From positions 170,991 through 234,990 of the forward strand of contig NZ_JYDE01000020.1 of NCBI RefSeq assembly GCF_003263515.1: a stretch of 64,000 nt of DNA. Reading direction: 5' to 3'. The notes beneath the pieces are model-generated. The model ran no database searches and had not been told where the DNA came from. It saw only the letters and a program-made list of their open reading frames with translations. This stretch comes from Rahnella inusitata (GTDB taxonomy: Bacteria; Pseudomonadota; Gammaproteobacteria; Enterobacterales; Enterobacteriaceae). Of this stretch, positions 35,456 through 43,827 are shown piece by piece; the first letter of the stretch is position 1; each line of letters starts with the position of its first letter. A program made the position numbers and the translations under genes.

Positions 35456-36177
35456 ACTCTGGCGCTCCGCGGATCGTTTTTGCTGCGCAAATGCAGTAAG
35501 CACCAGTTCGCCAGCGTATTTAATTCGCGGCTGATTTTGCTGTTCGCATTCCACTCGCCCACTGGTTGTTTGGCCGCAAGGGATTCGGCCATCGCTTCGT
35601 CACGGTGCAAAATCGTCGGAATCAGTGGCGCGAGTGTCTCCTGCCACAACAGCAAAATATCCTGTTGTAACTGGCTTGAGGTGATGAACTGATTGACCAG
35701 ATAGCGGCCATTTTTTGGCAGCGGCTGCTGGTGCAAACGGACGTGCGACTGCGTGTCCGCGTGCAGCAAAATCAGCGCACTGTCAGCCACCGATTGTGCG
35801 GGGAGTGGATCCGCAGACGGTGAGTCGATGAGGATCCAATCATACACACCGGTATTCTTAAGCTGTGTGATGGCCCGTGACCAGTCGAAATCAGCCACCC
35901 GATCGCCTGAAGGCGAAACGTGACCGTAAGGCAAAAAATCAAGATGGGAGTGATAACGCATGGCCGCGGCGTGCCATGGCTCGTCAGCATGATGAGCAGA
36001 CTGCCACCCGCGCCCCTCGTCAAAGGGCATACCAAAATGCAAACGCAACATATTCTCCGGTGAGAAGTCGATCACCAGAACTTTTTCATTCAACTTCGCA
36101 AGAGCCCAGGCCAGTGCGGCGGTGACAGACGTCGTGCCGCTCCCCCCGCGAAAACCCTGTAACGCGATAACTGCCAT
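35452..36177 (-). CDS. bcsQ: BcsQ, SIMIBI-type NTPase for cellulose synthase assembly
   Basis: A 241-residue ParA/MinD-like NTPase. The deviant Walker A lies at the N terminus (LQGFRGGSGTTSVTAALAWAL), followed by VLVIDFSPEN and the Walker-B-like WILIDSPSADPLPA. In E. coli BcsQ with BcsR forms a complex that couples to BcsE and the BcsA-BcsB synthase and is needed for cellulose secretion. E. coli K-12 carries a nonsense mutation early in bcsQ; here the frame is intact, so the pathway looks functional. It is 2 bp downstream of bcsR. Confidence 0.95.
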   Translation of the reverse strand: MAVIALQGFRGGSGTTSVTAALAWALAKLNEKVLVIDFSPENMLRLHFGMPFDEGRGWQSAHHADEPWHAAAMRYHSHLDFLPYGHVSPSGDRVADFDWSRAITQLKNTGVYDWILIDSPSADPLPAQSVADSALILLHADTQSHVRLHQQPLPKNGRYLVNQFITSSQLQQDILLLWQETLAPLIPTILHRDEAMAESLAAKQPVGEWNANSKISRELNTLANWCLLHLRSKNDPRSARV

Positions 36178-36179
36178 AC

Positions 36180-36389
36180 TTATTTTTTCTCCGCGTCGGG
36201 TGGGGAACGTTCGTCAAATTTTGCCAGCTCTGCGAGCAACGGCCAGCGTGACATCAGCTGCGGAATTTTCTCTTTACGGGCTATATCGACATAATTTAAT
36301 TCTGATACAGAAAAAAGGTGACTCAGTGCAAAGAAATCATCGTCTTTACCCGGTTCGGATTCGTCTGAGTCTATAATATTGGCGTTCAT
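36180..36389 (-). CDS. bcsR: BcsR, regulatory subunit of cellulose synthase
   Basis: A 69-residue protein of the BcsR (YhjR) family; the conserved C-terminal block is FSVSELNYVDIARKEKIPQLMSRWPLLAEL. In E. coli BcsR partners with BcsQ and controls BcsB and cellulose output. It is the first gene of the bcsRQABC operon and ends 2 bp before bcsQ. I chose the ATG at 36389, preceded by AAGGGGAAAG, rather than one 18 bp upstream. The 202-bp gap to divergent bcsE should hold both promoters; I see no confident motif there. Confidence 0.9.
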   Translation of the reverse strand: MNANIIDSDESEPGKDDDFFALSHLFSVSELNYVDIARKEKIPQLMSRWPLLAELAKFDERSPPDAEKK

Positions 36390-36591
36390 TCTTTCCCCTT
36401 CCTGCATTCACTCAAAAACTCACACCCTTCTCCGGCCAGAATTCAGCGACCCTGTAGGCTTTTTAGTATCAAACATTATTGTGAAGATTTATGATTATTT
36501 AATGTAGCAATGATAGAATTTATTATACTCACATTTATCAACGTGTCCCAAGTGGGTTTCCATCGAAAACGAATATAAGCAGATTAACTCT

Positions 36592-38193
36592 ATGGCACTC
36601 TCCTTTTCATTGGGCATGAAGCAATTCTGGAATGGATTAGCGGAAATGCAAAATCGGGGTCTTTACTGGGTCAATGCGGACAGTCAGGAGGCCGCGTATC
36701 GGTTGTGCGGGCAAGTTATTGAGGCACAGCAAGGCATTGCACGAGTGAATGTTCTTTTTTCGGAACACAATTTAGTTTGCAATGATCCACAAAAAAGACT
36801 AGCTGAAGATGATGTTCTTTTAACCTCTTTGAAAGAAACGCCTAAACAGATTGCTTATTATCAGCTGACCAATGGAAAGAAACCCTTTCTGGCATTGCCG
36901 GCAGATATTAACCGTTTACGTCATACGCAATCCTCATTGATGATTTTATTGCTCCCCGCCAGTTCATGGCTCACGTTAAACGATAAACAACTTACCCGTT
37001 GGGTACGTGAAATCAGCGATACCACTGATAACAAAAACAGCACCTGTCTTATTCTCTGCTATGGCGCGGGTATTAATGCGATTAAAACCCAGCTGCATTT
37101 ATACCATCGCCAAATATGTGGGTTAGCCGAACTTAAAACAGATGTGGAACCCAATCAGTGGGGCGTGTCGTGGTGGCATGACAATGTGGTGTCAGAAGCC
37201 AATACTCTTTACCCGCTGAGCGCGCGCAAAACCGGCTGGGAAATTCTGAAAAACACCCCGGCGTCAGTGGCTGAACAAACCGGTGATGACCAGTGGATGT
37301 TACTGGCTGAACGCTCCGTGCTGGAAGGCGCTCCCTCGCTTTCCGAACGCTGGTTTTTGTTTGAGGATAACGCAGCGCTGGCAGAAAGAGCGGCGCATGC
37401 CCGTGCCGCAACGGTTATATTTGCCCTGGCCGGAAACGATGAGGTGGAAGTTATGGCGCGGCAGATCCATCGCCTGCGCATGCAGCGCGGTAACGGTTTG
37501 AAAATCGTTATTCGCGAAATGAACTCCTCGCTGCGTTATGTCGATCAACGTTTGTTGCAGGCCTGCGGGGCAAACCTGGTGGTTCCACACGCAGCGCGCC
37601 TCTCCAACTTTCTGACTTTGCTCGACGATCTGCAAAACCTCAGCTTCACCCGCCATGTTCCGGAAGATATTGAGGTGCTGCTCGACAGCCGTTTACCCAC
37701 GCACCATAAAGGCTATCTGCCACTGCCGGTATTTTGCAGTGTGATGAAAGATATCTGGACGCACGCCTCTCTCGCCACCGAATCACGCGGGATCCTTATC
37801 TCCCTGCGACCGGCCATCGGCATCAGCCCGCAGCAGGCGGTAACACTGTGTTCTTTGCGCCGCGACGGGGATATCCTGACCGTCACGGAAAAACATCTTT
37901 ATCTGTTCCTGTCCAATTGCCTGGTCAGTGATGTCGACAGCGTGCTGGCATTTCTCTTCAATCTGCCGGTTAAAGACGTTTTTACCAGCCAGACCTTCTG
38001 GAGTCAGGAACTGGATATCCAGTCCGAGGTCCGCCGTCTGGTTGCCAAACCGCCAATGCCGCAGCCGGTTCTGCCAGCCGAAGCTTATACCGCTCACAAA
38101 ATCGAACCGCTGAAACGCGCCCCGGTGCATCAGCCCGTTCCCATTACGCTGGCCATCAGTGATGCGCCCGTGATAAAGACACCGGAACTCTGA
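36592..38193 (+). CDS. bcsE: BcsE, c-di-GMP-binding cellulose biosynthesis regulator
   Basis: A 533-residue protein (E. coli 523) of the BcsE (GIL domain) family. It starts LGMKQFWNGLAEMQNRGLYWVNADS. The C-terminal degenerate GGDEF-like part contains LRRDGDILTVTEKHLYLFLSNC, where RDGD fits the RxxD c-di-GMP-binding I-site. BcsE recruits BcsRQ and enhances the synthase. Its first 200 codons are more AT-rich than the rest of the bcs genes. It begins the divergent bcsEFG operon. Confidence 0.93.
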   Translation: MALSFSLGMKQFWNGLAEMQNRGLYWVNADSQEAAYRLCGQVIEAQQGIARVNVLFSEHNLVCNDPQKRLAEDDVLLTSLKETPKQIAYYQLTNGKKPFLALPADINRLRHTQSSLMILLLPASSWLTLNDKQLTRWVREISDTTDNKNSTCLILCYGAGINAIKTQLHLYHRQICGLAELKTDVEPNQWGVSWWHDNVVSEANTLYPLSARKTGWEILKNTPASVAEQTGDDQWMLLAERSVLEGAPSLSERWFLFEDNAALAERAAHARAATVIFALAGNDEVEVMARQIHRLRMQRGNGLKIVIREMNSSLRYVDQRLLQACGANLVVPHAARLSNFLTLLDDLQNLSFTRHVPEDIEVLLDSRLPTHHKGYLPLPVFCSVMKDIWTHASLATESRGILISLRPAIGISPQQAVTLCSLRRDGDILTVTEKHLYLFLSNCLVSDVDSVLAFLFNLPVKDVFTSQTFWSQELDIQSEVRRLVAKPPMPQPVLPAEAYTAHKIEPLKRAPVHQPVPITLAISDAPVIKTPEL

Positions 38194-38194
38194 C

Positions 38195-38425
38195 ATGAAT
38201 ATCAGCGACATCATTGAGATTTTTATCCTGGCGGCGATCCTTTTTATCCCGCTGGGTTATGCGCTGCGCAGCCGTGTGCCGCGCTGGAAGAACCAGCTGG
38301 CTGCACGTTTTTTCAAACCGCGCTATTTAACACCCATCACCATCAGCATGGTCAATAAGCACCGCCAGCGCGCCGCGCAGGCAGAAGCGTCTCCTGCTAC
38401 AGGGAAATCCAAAACGTCACTATGA
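38195..38425 (+). CDS. bcsF: BcsF, small membrane protein of the cellulose system
   Basis: A 76-residue protein, slightly longer than the 63 of E. coli BcsF. One membrane helix (about residues 6-25, IIEIFILAAILFIPLGYAL) is followed by a basic segment with PRWKNQLAARFFKPRYL. In E. coli BcsF links BcsE to BcsG at the inner membrane. The start lies 1 bp after the bcsE stop and the end overlaps bcsG by 4 bp (ATGA). Confidence 0.92.
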   Translation: MNISDIIEIFILAAILFIPLGYALRSRVPRWKNQLAARFFKPRYLTPITISMVNKHRQRAAQAEASPATGKSKTSL

Positions 38426-40065
38426 AAGCATCACAACCTTCTGCACCGCGTTTGCGGGTCTGGCAATCCTGGCGCGGCCTCGGCGCCTGGAACTACTATT
38501 TTTTGCTCAAATTTGTACTGCTTTGGCAGGGTTATCTGAATTTTGATGCGCTAAGTAACCTGATTTTCGCCGCCGTGCTGTTATTCCCGCTGCCTTCCTT
38601 ACGAGTGCACCGCTGGCGTCAGTGGATTGCCCTGCCATTCGGGCTGGCATTGTTGTATCACGACACCTGGCTGCCGGGCTGGCGCTCGATTGTCAGTCAG
38701 GGCGCGGACGTTACCGGTTTCAGTATGGGCTATTTGCTGGAGCTGGCTGATCGCTTCATCAACTGGCAGTGGATCGGCGTCGGTTTCGCCCTGCTGGTGG
38801 GGTATCTGTTCGTCTCACAGTGGATCCGCCTGACGACCTTCACCGTCGCCGCGCTGCTGTGGGTGAATTTGAGCTTCCTCGTCACCCCGTTTTTCGCATC
38901 AAAGCCGGTAACGGCAGCAGTGCAACCGACGGTAACCGCACAGCCCGTTGCCGCGTCCGGCACGGACAATAAAGTCAACGGCCCGCCGACGGATGCCAAT
39001 CTCAGCGCCTATTTAGAGCAGTTCTACCAGAACGAAAGCCGCCGGACGGTGCGTTTCCCGGACGCCCTGCCTGCTGACGCGCAGCCGTTTGATCTGCTGG
39101 TGATAAATATCTGTTCACTGGCCTGGGCGGATCTGGACGCGGTTAATCTTTCCACTTCTCCGCTGTGGTCGCGTTTTGATTATGTGTTCAGCAATTTCAA
39201 CTCGGCGACCGCCTACAGTGGCCCGGCGTCCATCCGCCTGCTGCGCGCCAGCTGTGGCCAGCCATCGCATCACAATTTGTATCAGTCCGCCGGACAGCAA
39301 TGCTATCTGTTCGACGATCTGGCGCGTCTGGGCTTCACTTCCCAGCTGGCAATGGATCACACCGGCGAGTTCGGTAACTACATCGGCAACCTGCGCGACG
39401 ACGCCGACATGAAATCCCCGCTGATGTCGCAGGCAGGTCTCGGCCATGAGCTGACCTCTTTTGACGGTTCGCCTATCTTCAACGACGGGCAGTTATTCAC
39501 CCGCTGGCTGGAGAATCAGGAAAAAGCCGGTACCGCGCGCACTGCGACGTTCTTCAACCTGATCCCTTTACATGACGGCAACCGTTACGTCGGCAGCAAC
39601 AAAAGCGCCGACTACCGCAGCCGTGCCACAACCCTGCTCAACAATCTGAATACCTTTATGGATCAGCTGGAAAAATCAGGCCGTAAAGTGATGCTGGTGG
39701 TGGTTCCGGAGCACGGCGCGGCGCTGGTTGGCGATAAAATGCAGATTTCCGGCCTGCGCGATATCCCAAGCCCTGGCATCACGCACATCCCGGTCGGCGT
39801 GAAATTCTTTGGCATGCAGGCGCCGCACAGTGCCTCACCGATGAAGATCGACGCGCCAAGCAGCTATCTGGCCATCGCCGAAATGGTGTCCCGCGCCGTG
39901 GACGGCAAAGTCTTTACCAGCCCGTCAATGGACTGGAAAACCTTCAGCGCCAACCTGCCGCAGACACCACTGGTTTCAGAAAATGAAAACGCCGTGGTGA
40001 TGGAATATCAGGGGAAAGTCTACATCCGGTTGAATGGCGGAGGCTGGGTACCGTATCCGAGTTGA
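38422..40065 (+). CDS. bcsG: BcsG, cellulose phosphoethanolamine transferase
   Basis: A 547-residue inner-membrane enzyme (E. coli 559). Four or five N-terminal membrane spans (to about residue 165) precede a periplasmic alkaline-phosphatase-fold domain. The probable nucleophile is Ser266 in AYSGPASIRLLRASCGQ, matching Ser278 of E. coli, and VVPEHGAAL near residue 430 carries zinc ligands. BcsG transfers phosphoethanolamine from phosphatidylethanolamine to glucose units of cellulose. Its presence predicts pEtN-cellulose rather than plain cellulose. It overlaps bcsF and ends the bcsEFG operon. Confidence 0.95.
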   Translation: MKASQPSAPRLRVWQSWRGLGAWNYYFLLKFVLLWQGYLNFDALSNLIFAAVLLFPLPSLRVHRWRQWIALPFGLALLYHDTWLPGWRSIVSQGADVTGFSMGYLLELADRFINWQWIGVGFALLVGYLFVSQWIRLTTFTVAALLWVNLSFLVTPFFASKPVTAAVQPTVTAQPVAASGTDNKVNGPPTDANLSAYLEQFYQNESRRTVRFPDALPADAQPFDLLVINICSLAWADLDAVNLSTSPLWSRFDYVFSNFNSATAYSGPASIRLLRASCGQPSHHNLYQSAGQQCYLFDDLARLGFTSQLAMDHTGEFGNYIGNLRDDADMKSPLMSQAGLGHELTSFDGSPIFNDGQLFTRWLENQEKAGTARTATFFNLIPLHDGNRYVGSNKSADYRSRATTLLNNLNTFMDQLEKSGRKVMLVVVPEHGAALVGDKMQISGLRDIPSPGITHIPVGVKFFGMQAPHSASPMKIDAPSSYLAIAEMVSRAVDGKVFTSPSMDWKTFSANLPQTPLVSENENAVVMEYQGKVYIRLNGGGWVPYPS

Positions 40066-40114
40066 TTGTGCGGGATGGCGCTGCACAATCGCCGTAATGA
40101 GCACAGTGGTGAGG

Positions 40115-40140
40115 AAAGCCCGGTCAGACGACCGAGCTTT
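40115..40140. terminator. Hairpin between bcsG and the hcp-linked gene
   Basis: AAAGC-C-CGGTC and GACCG-A-GCTTT pair with one mismatch around a 4-base loop, between convergent genes. The - strand end runs GCTTTCC. It is a plausible shared terminator of moderate strength. Confidence 0.5.
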
Positions 40141-40158
40141 GTACTTTAGGAGGTAACA

Positions 40159-40599
40159 TTACTTAACCTTACGGGCGTTGTCTGCTTTCCATTCCTCGTA
40201 TGTCGCTTCAAGGATCCACAGACAGGTTGCTCCTTTGTCTGTTTCCAGCAGGGCCAGACGGGTTCGTTGGTAATAATCTTCAACCATAGTGTCACTGGTG
40301 TATAGCTCAACGGGAACGCCACAGACGATGTCGGTCCCAATCATATGGGGCCATGTTTTTGCGTCGATGGTGCCGAGTGCGTCCAGAACGCCCGTGGTGT
40401 TCTTTGGCAACGCCTTAGAAAGTGCATCTTCGAGACCAGCGGCCTGCTTAACGTCCGCCGTGGCCGCAAGTTCCGGGACCTTCGCAAGCCAGGCTTTTTC
40501 GCCCGACTCGACGCCCTTCAGGGTGGCTGGCCAGTCTGCAAGATTTCCACCCGCCCAGACCAGACATGGGAACAGGCTCAGAAGTAGGAGCCGCCTCAT
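40159..40599 (-). CDS. Secreted protein of unknown function, coupled to hcp
   Basis: A 146-residue protein with a short signal peptide (MRRLLLLSLFPCLVWAG, cleavage near residue 17). The mature part contains IVCGVPVELYTSDTMVEDYYQRTRLALLETDKGATCLWILEATYEEWK, with two cysteines that could form a disulfide. I do not recognise a family. Its ATG overlaps the hcp stop (ATGA), so the two are translationally coupled. Periplasmic proteins encoded next to hcp are often immunity proteins against type VI secretion effectors; that role here is only an inference, and no effector gene lies between them. Confidence 0.7.
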   Translation of the reverse strand: MRRLLLLSLFPCLVWAGGNLADWPATLKGVESGEKAWLAKVPELAATADVKQAAGLEDALSKALPKNTTGVLDALGTIDAKTWPHMIGTDIVCGVPVELYTSDTMVEDYYQRTRLALLETDKGATCLWILEATYEEWKADNARKVK

Positions 40600-41030
40600 C
40601 GCACGACCTCAACCGTCCTCAGCTCCACCACTTCCAGGTGGTTCCGCTTTTCCCCGTACTGAGATTTGACGTCGTACATGATCGGCCCCACGCTGACAAC
40701 CGTCACGCCTTCCATTACGGCGCTGAAATATTCAGTTTCCTGACCGGCGTCATTGATTCGATAAAACTTCACTTCTGCTGATTGGAGCTTCTGCCCGGAG
40801 GTCACAGCCTTGTACAGATAGGGACTGGAAGCGTCGATCTCCTTGTCAAAACTGTAGGGGGAATGTTCGCGGGTGGCGGTGGGTTTGCCTGTTGCGTTGT
40901 CTGTGGGGAGAGTGACGCCGTGATTCAGGCCGAGGATCTCGATACTGCCTTCACGGCCCGCAACGTCGACAGAGCCGCGAATATCCGCGCCGCTGTCGTC
41001 TTTGAGCCATAGATAAGCTGGAATAGCCAT
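40596..41030 (-). CDS. hcp: Hcp-family type VI secretion tube protein, shortened C terminus
   Basis: A 144-residue Hcp1-type protein. It starts MAIPAYLWLKDDSGADIRGS and has HSPYSFDKEIDASSPYLYKAVTSGQ, SAEVKFYRINDAGQETEYF and a HLEVVELR segment, all standard. Full-length enterobacterial Hcp proteins of this type are about 160 residues and continue after ELR with a YEKITW-type strand; here the frame ends ELRTVEVVR and stops. The usual last beta-strand is therefore missing or replaced. The ATG at 41030 has GGAG upstream. No other type VI genes are in the window, so this is an orphan hcp that would rely on a distant cluster. Confidence 0.88.
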   Translation of the reverse strand: MAIPAYLWLKDDSGADIRGSVDVAGREGSIEILGLNHGVTLPTDNATGKPTATREHSPYSFDKEIDASSPYLYKAVTSGQKLQSAEVKFYRINDAGQETEYFSAVMEGVTVVSVGPIMYDVKSQYGEKRNHLEVVELRTVEVVR

Positions 41031-41186
41031 AGTTTTAAACTCCATTTTAAAGAGAGAGCCAGCGCGAAACATGCTGGCTAACCTGCCGCTTTCGCAGTGG
41101 AATTAAATTATGCCTAAGTCAAATTGGCGTCAATTTTTGTACAGCCTGAAAATTCGGTAACGGGGAGGTTATTGATTTAAATAAAC

Positions 41187-41210
41187 AAAGGCCGGAATAA
41201 TCCGGCCTTT
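41187..41210. terminator. Hairpin in the gntR-hcp gap
   Basis: AAAGGCCGGA, loop ATAA, TCCGGCCTTT is a perfect 10-bp stem. On the - strand it is followed by GTTTATTT, on the + strand by GTTGT. It probably ends read-through from gntR ahead of hcp. Confidence 0.7.
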
Positions 41211-41293
41211 GTTGTATAAAATTTTGACTAAACGTTATTTCGATAAAACCTAAACAATCGAGTTAAAGGTCAATAACGGCTAAAAACTGATTT

Positions 41294-41313
41294 GCGCCCG
41301 GCCCTGCGGGCGC
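41294..41313 (-). terminator. Hairpin just after gntR
   Basis: GCGCCCG and CGGGCGC form a 7-bp GC stem with a 6-base loop, 16 bp after the gntR stop on the - strand, followed by AAATCAGTTTTT. It is a second termination candidate for gntR. Confidence 0.6.
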
Positions 41314-41329
41314 ATTTGTCTTCTCACCG

Positions 41330-42025
41330 CTACAAATCGGACAAGACCTGCCGCAGGTTGATTTCTCCCGCATCCGCATCATCAAGGTCTAACACACCTT
41401 CCAGATCGTCGAGATGCTCCTGCATGATTTCCGCCGCCTGCACGGTGTCTCCCGCTTCCAGCGCGTTGATGATCGCTTCGTGTTCATCGCACTGGCAGGA
41501 AGGCACTTCGTTACGCTGATAAAGCGCCACGATAAGCGAACTGCGCACCATCAGATTCGACAGGATTTCACTCAGCACGCTATTGCCACAAATCTCACCG
41601 AGGATCAGATGAAACTCGCTGAGCTCACGCACGATGGCGCGGCGGTCTTCTGAAGCGGTGGCAACACGTTCGTTACGCATATGACTACTGATCCGCTGAC
41701 GATGAGTGCGCATGACGTCCGGTGTAATGCTCTCAACAATTGCCCGCTCGATGGCGCGGCGGGCGATAAACACTTCACGGGCTTCTTTTGCGGTAGGCTG
41801 AGACACCATCGCGCCGCGGTTGGGTTCGATGGTCACAATGCGCTGCATGGCCAGACGCTGAAGCGCCACCTGAACGTGGTTGCGATTTGCCCCCAGCGCG
41901 TCAACCAGCTGAGACTCCACCAGACGTGTTCCGGGGCGCAGCCTTTGCTGAGCGATGGCTTTCGATAAAATTTCGGCGATTCGCTGAACTTCCAGCTGTT
42001 TAGCAGTGGTGGTGTTAGTGCTCAT
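41330..42025 (-). CDS. GntR-family regulator (FCD/FadR subfamily)
   Basis: A 231-residue regulator. The N-terminal winged helix (about residues 8-75, with TRLVESQLVDALGANRNHVQVALQRLAMQRIVTIEPNRGAMV) is followed by an all-helical FCD ligand domain with LSEFHLILGEICGN and a late CDEHEAIINALEAGD segment; the Asp and His positions would bind a metal and a carboxylate ligand. FCD regulators usually respond to organic acids. No metabolic gene is tightly linked: the next gene upstream is a separate NAD(P)-binding protein 219 bp away. Target unknown. Confidence 0.9.
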   Translation of the reverse strand: MSTNTTTAKQLEVQRIAEILSKAIAQQRLRPGTRLVESQLVDALGANRNHVQVALQRLAMQRIVTIEPNRGAMVSQPTAKEAREVFIARRAIERAIVESITPDVMRTHRQRISSHMRNERVATASEDRRAIVRELSEFHLILGEICGNSVLSEILSNLMVRSSLIVALYQRNEVPSCQCDEHEAIINALEAGDTVQAAEIMQEHLDDLEGVLDLDDADAGEINLRQVLSDL

Positions 42026-42244
42026 GGAATGCGATATAACCTCTTATGCCGGTCTTTACATCAACGCTTTATTTGCGCCTAAATTAGCACTCTTTAGGGA
42101 GGATTTCAGTCGTAAATCATGCACAGGATTGTTACAAAGCCCGCACATATCTCTCACCAAACTTATCGTTGAGACATATCAAAACACTGCCTCCCCGATT
42201 TTCCGGGAAGACAGTGTCAGAACGGAGGGAAATGAATACGAGAG

Positions 42245-42895
42245 TTAAAGGGTGACTGCATCTCTGACCGGCGTATCTCCGCCGCGTAACTCCCACTGTT
42301 TGCCGGTGCTTGACGGCGTTTGCAGTACGGCGACCACCACCAGCGCCACATCCTCACGGGTCACTTCGCCTCTGCCGGCATGTTCGTTTAAGGTGACAAG
42401 CCCGGTGGCGGCATCATCGGTTAACGGCCCAGGACGGATGATCGTCCAGTCCAGCCCGCTTTTGCGCAGTTCGATATCGGCATCGCGTTTGGCTTCAACA
42501 TAGGCTTTCCAGACCGGGTCGGTATCCGGCTTTAGCGGGTCATCCACACCTATCGCTGAAATCTGCACATAACGGCGTATCCCTGCCAACTGCGCAGCCT
42601 GCGCCAGAAGGACAGAGCCCGCGTAATCGACGGTATGTTTGCGTTCAGCTGTAGAACCGCCTCCGGCGCCGGCGGCAAACACAACGGCATCCGCGCCTTT
42701 GAGCCCGTTCGCCAGTTCTTGCGCGCTGGCATTTTCGATATCTACAAGCACAGGGTCTGCACCCAGCGCTTCCATCTGCGATAACTGTTCAGGTTTACGC
42801 ACGATGCCGATTGCTTCCAGCCCCTGCGCCCGCAAATGTTTAATGATCAGTTTGCCTATCTGACCGTGTGCTCCCACGATTGCAACTTTAGTCAT
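42245..42895 (-). CDS. NAD(P)-binding atypical SDR (NmrA/YwnB-like)
   Basis: A 216-residue Rossmann-fold protein. The dinucleotide motif is VAIVGAHGQIGKLIIKHL at residues 4-21; IVRKPEQL follows the second strand, consistent with NADP. The middle has VVFAAGAGGGS and YVQISAIGVDDP, and the YVEAKRDAD segment stands where classical SDRs carry Tyr-x3-Lys. The C-terminal EVTREDVALVVVAVL is typical of this subgroup. Role unknown; sensor or quinone-reductase-like functions are known for relatives. It is separated from xdhC by 127 bp and has its own ribosome site. Confidence 0.85.
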   Translation of the reverse strand: MTKVAIVGAHGQIGKLIIKHLRAQGLEAIGIVRKPEQLSQMEALGADPVLVDIENASAQELANGLKGADAVVFAAGAGGGSTAERKHTVDYAGSVLLAQAAQLAGIRRYVQISAIGVDDPLKPDTDPVWKAYVEAKRDADIELRKSGLDWTIIRPGPLTDDAATGLVTLNEHAGRGEVTREDVALVVVAVLQTPSSTGKQWELRGGDTPVRDAVTL

Positions 42896-43021
42896 TACGC
42901 CTCCTGACGTTTTTCATTCCAGTTTATTTCCCTTTAACTGTAGCACATCGAATTTCACGCTTTGTAAGCGAGCGGAGCCGCCACTGTGACTTCTTTCGCC
43001 GGTGCTTTGGCACTTTGGAGT

Positions 43022-43816
43022 TTAAAAAACGCCATTGATTTGCGCGTGCGCCCCATAGGCTGCAATAAACTCCCCGGCGATCGCCACGGCGATTTCTGCC
43101 GGAAGTTTGCCACGCACGTCAGGCAACCCAATCGGACAACGCATGCGGATCAGTTGCTCTGCTGAAATCCCTTTACCGGATAAACGATAGTCGAAGCGTT
43201 TTCGCTTGGTTTCGGAGCCGATCAGGCCGAAGTAGCGAAAATCGCCGCGTTTGAGGATCCGCTCGCTCAGTGCAAAATCCAGCTGATGATCGTGAGTCAG
43301 AACCATGAAATAGCTGCCCGCGGGCATCTGCGCCACCGTGCCTTCAGGTTCTTCGTCTACGATGCAGGTAATCTGTGCATCGACCTGCGCGGGGAATTCG
43401 CTGGCGCGGGCATCCACCCAGGTGATGCGGCACGGCAGTGTGCTGAGAATATTCACCAGCGCCCTGCCGACGTGGCCTGCGCCGTACACCACCACCTGTG
43501 GTTGCGGATGTCCCAGCGGTTCAAGCAGCACCGAAGCCATTCCGCCGCAGCACTGTCCCAGTCGTGCGCCCAGCGAAAAGCGTTCAAAACGGCTGTTCTG
43601 TTCGCCCTTTTGCAGCATCTCGCGGGCAATCGCCGTGACCTGAAATTCCAGATTGCCGCCGCCCAGCGTGTAAAAAAGCTGGTCAGCGGTGATCAGTATT
43701 TTGCATCCCGCATCCCGCGGCGTCGAACCCTGCTGATCGACCAGCGTTGCTACTACGCAGGGTTCGCCACGGGTTTGCAGATCGTGTAAACGGGTCACCC
43801 AGTCATCAGTACGCAT
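43022..43816 (-). CDS. xdhC: XdhC, xanthine dehydrogenase maturation factor
   Basis: A 264-residue XdhC/CoxI-family protein. The N-terminal part has VATLVDQQGSTPRDAGCKILI and TLGGGNLEF; the C-terminal Rossmann-like domain starts VVYGAGHVGRALVNIL (about residue 108) and contains HDHQLDFAL and YFGLIGSETKRKRF. XdhC binds molybdenum cofactor, promotes its sulfuration and inserts it into XdhB. It is the last gene of the operon, 11 bp after xdhB. The order xdhA-xdhB-xdhC is conventional. Confidence 0.93.
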   Translation of the reverse strand: MRTDDWVTRLHDLQTRGEPCVVATLVDQQGSTPRDAGCKILITADQLFYTLGGGNLEFQVTAIAREMLQKGEQNSRFERFSLGARLGQCCGGMASVLLEPLGHPQPQVVVYGAGHVGRALVNILSTLPCRITWVDARASEFPAQVDAQITCIVDEEPEGTVAQMPAGSYFMVLTHDHQLDFALSERILKRGDFRYFGLIGSETKRKRFDYRLSGKGISAEQLIRMRCPIGLPDVRGKLPAEIAVAIAGEFIAAYGAHAQINGVF

Positions 43817-43827
43817 GAGAACCTCCG

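Noticed and set aside
42065..42244. Short + strand frame between the GntR and NAD(P)-binding genes
   Set aside because: It starts inside the divergent leader, has no ribosome site and no protein-like features.
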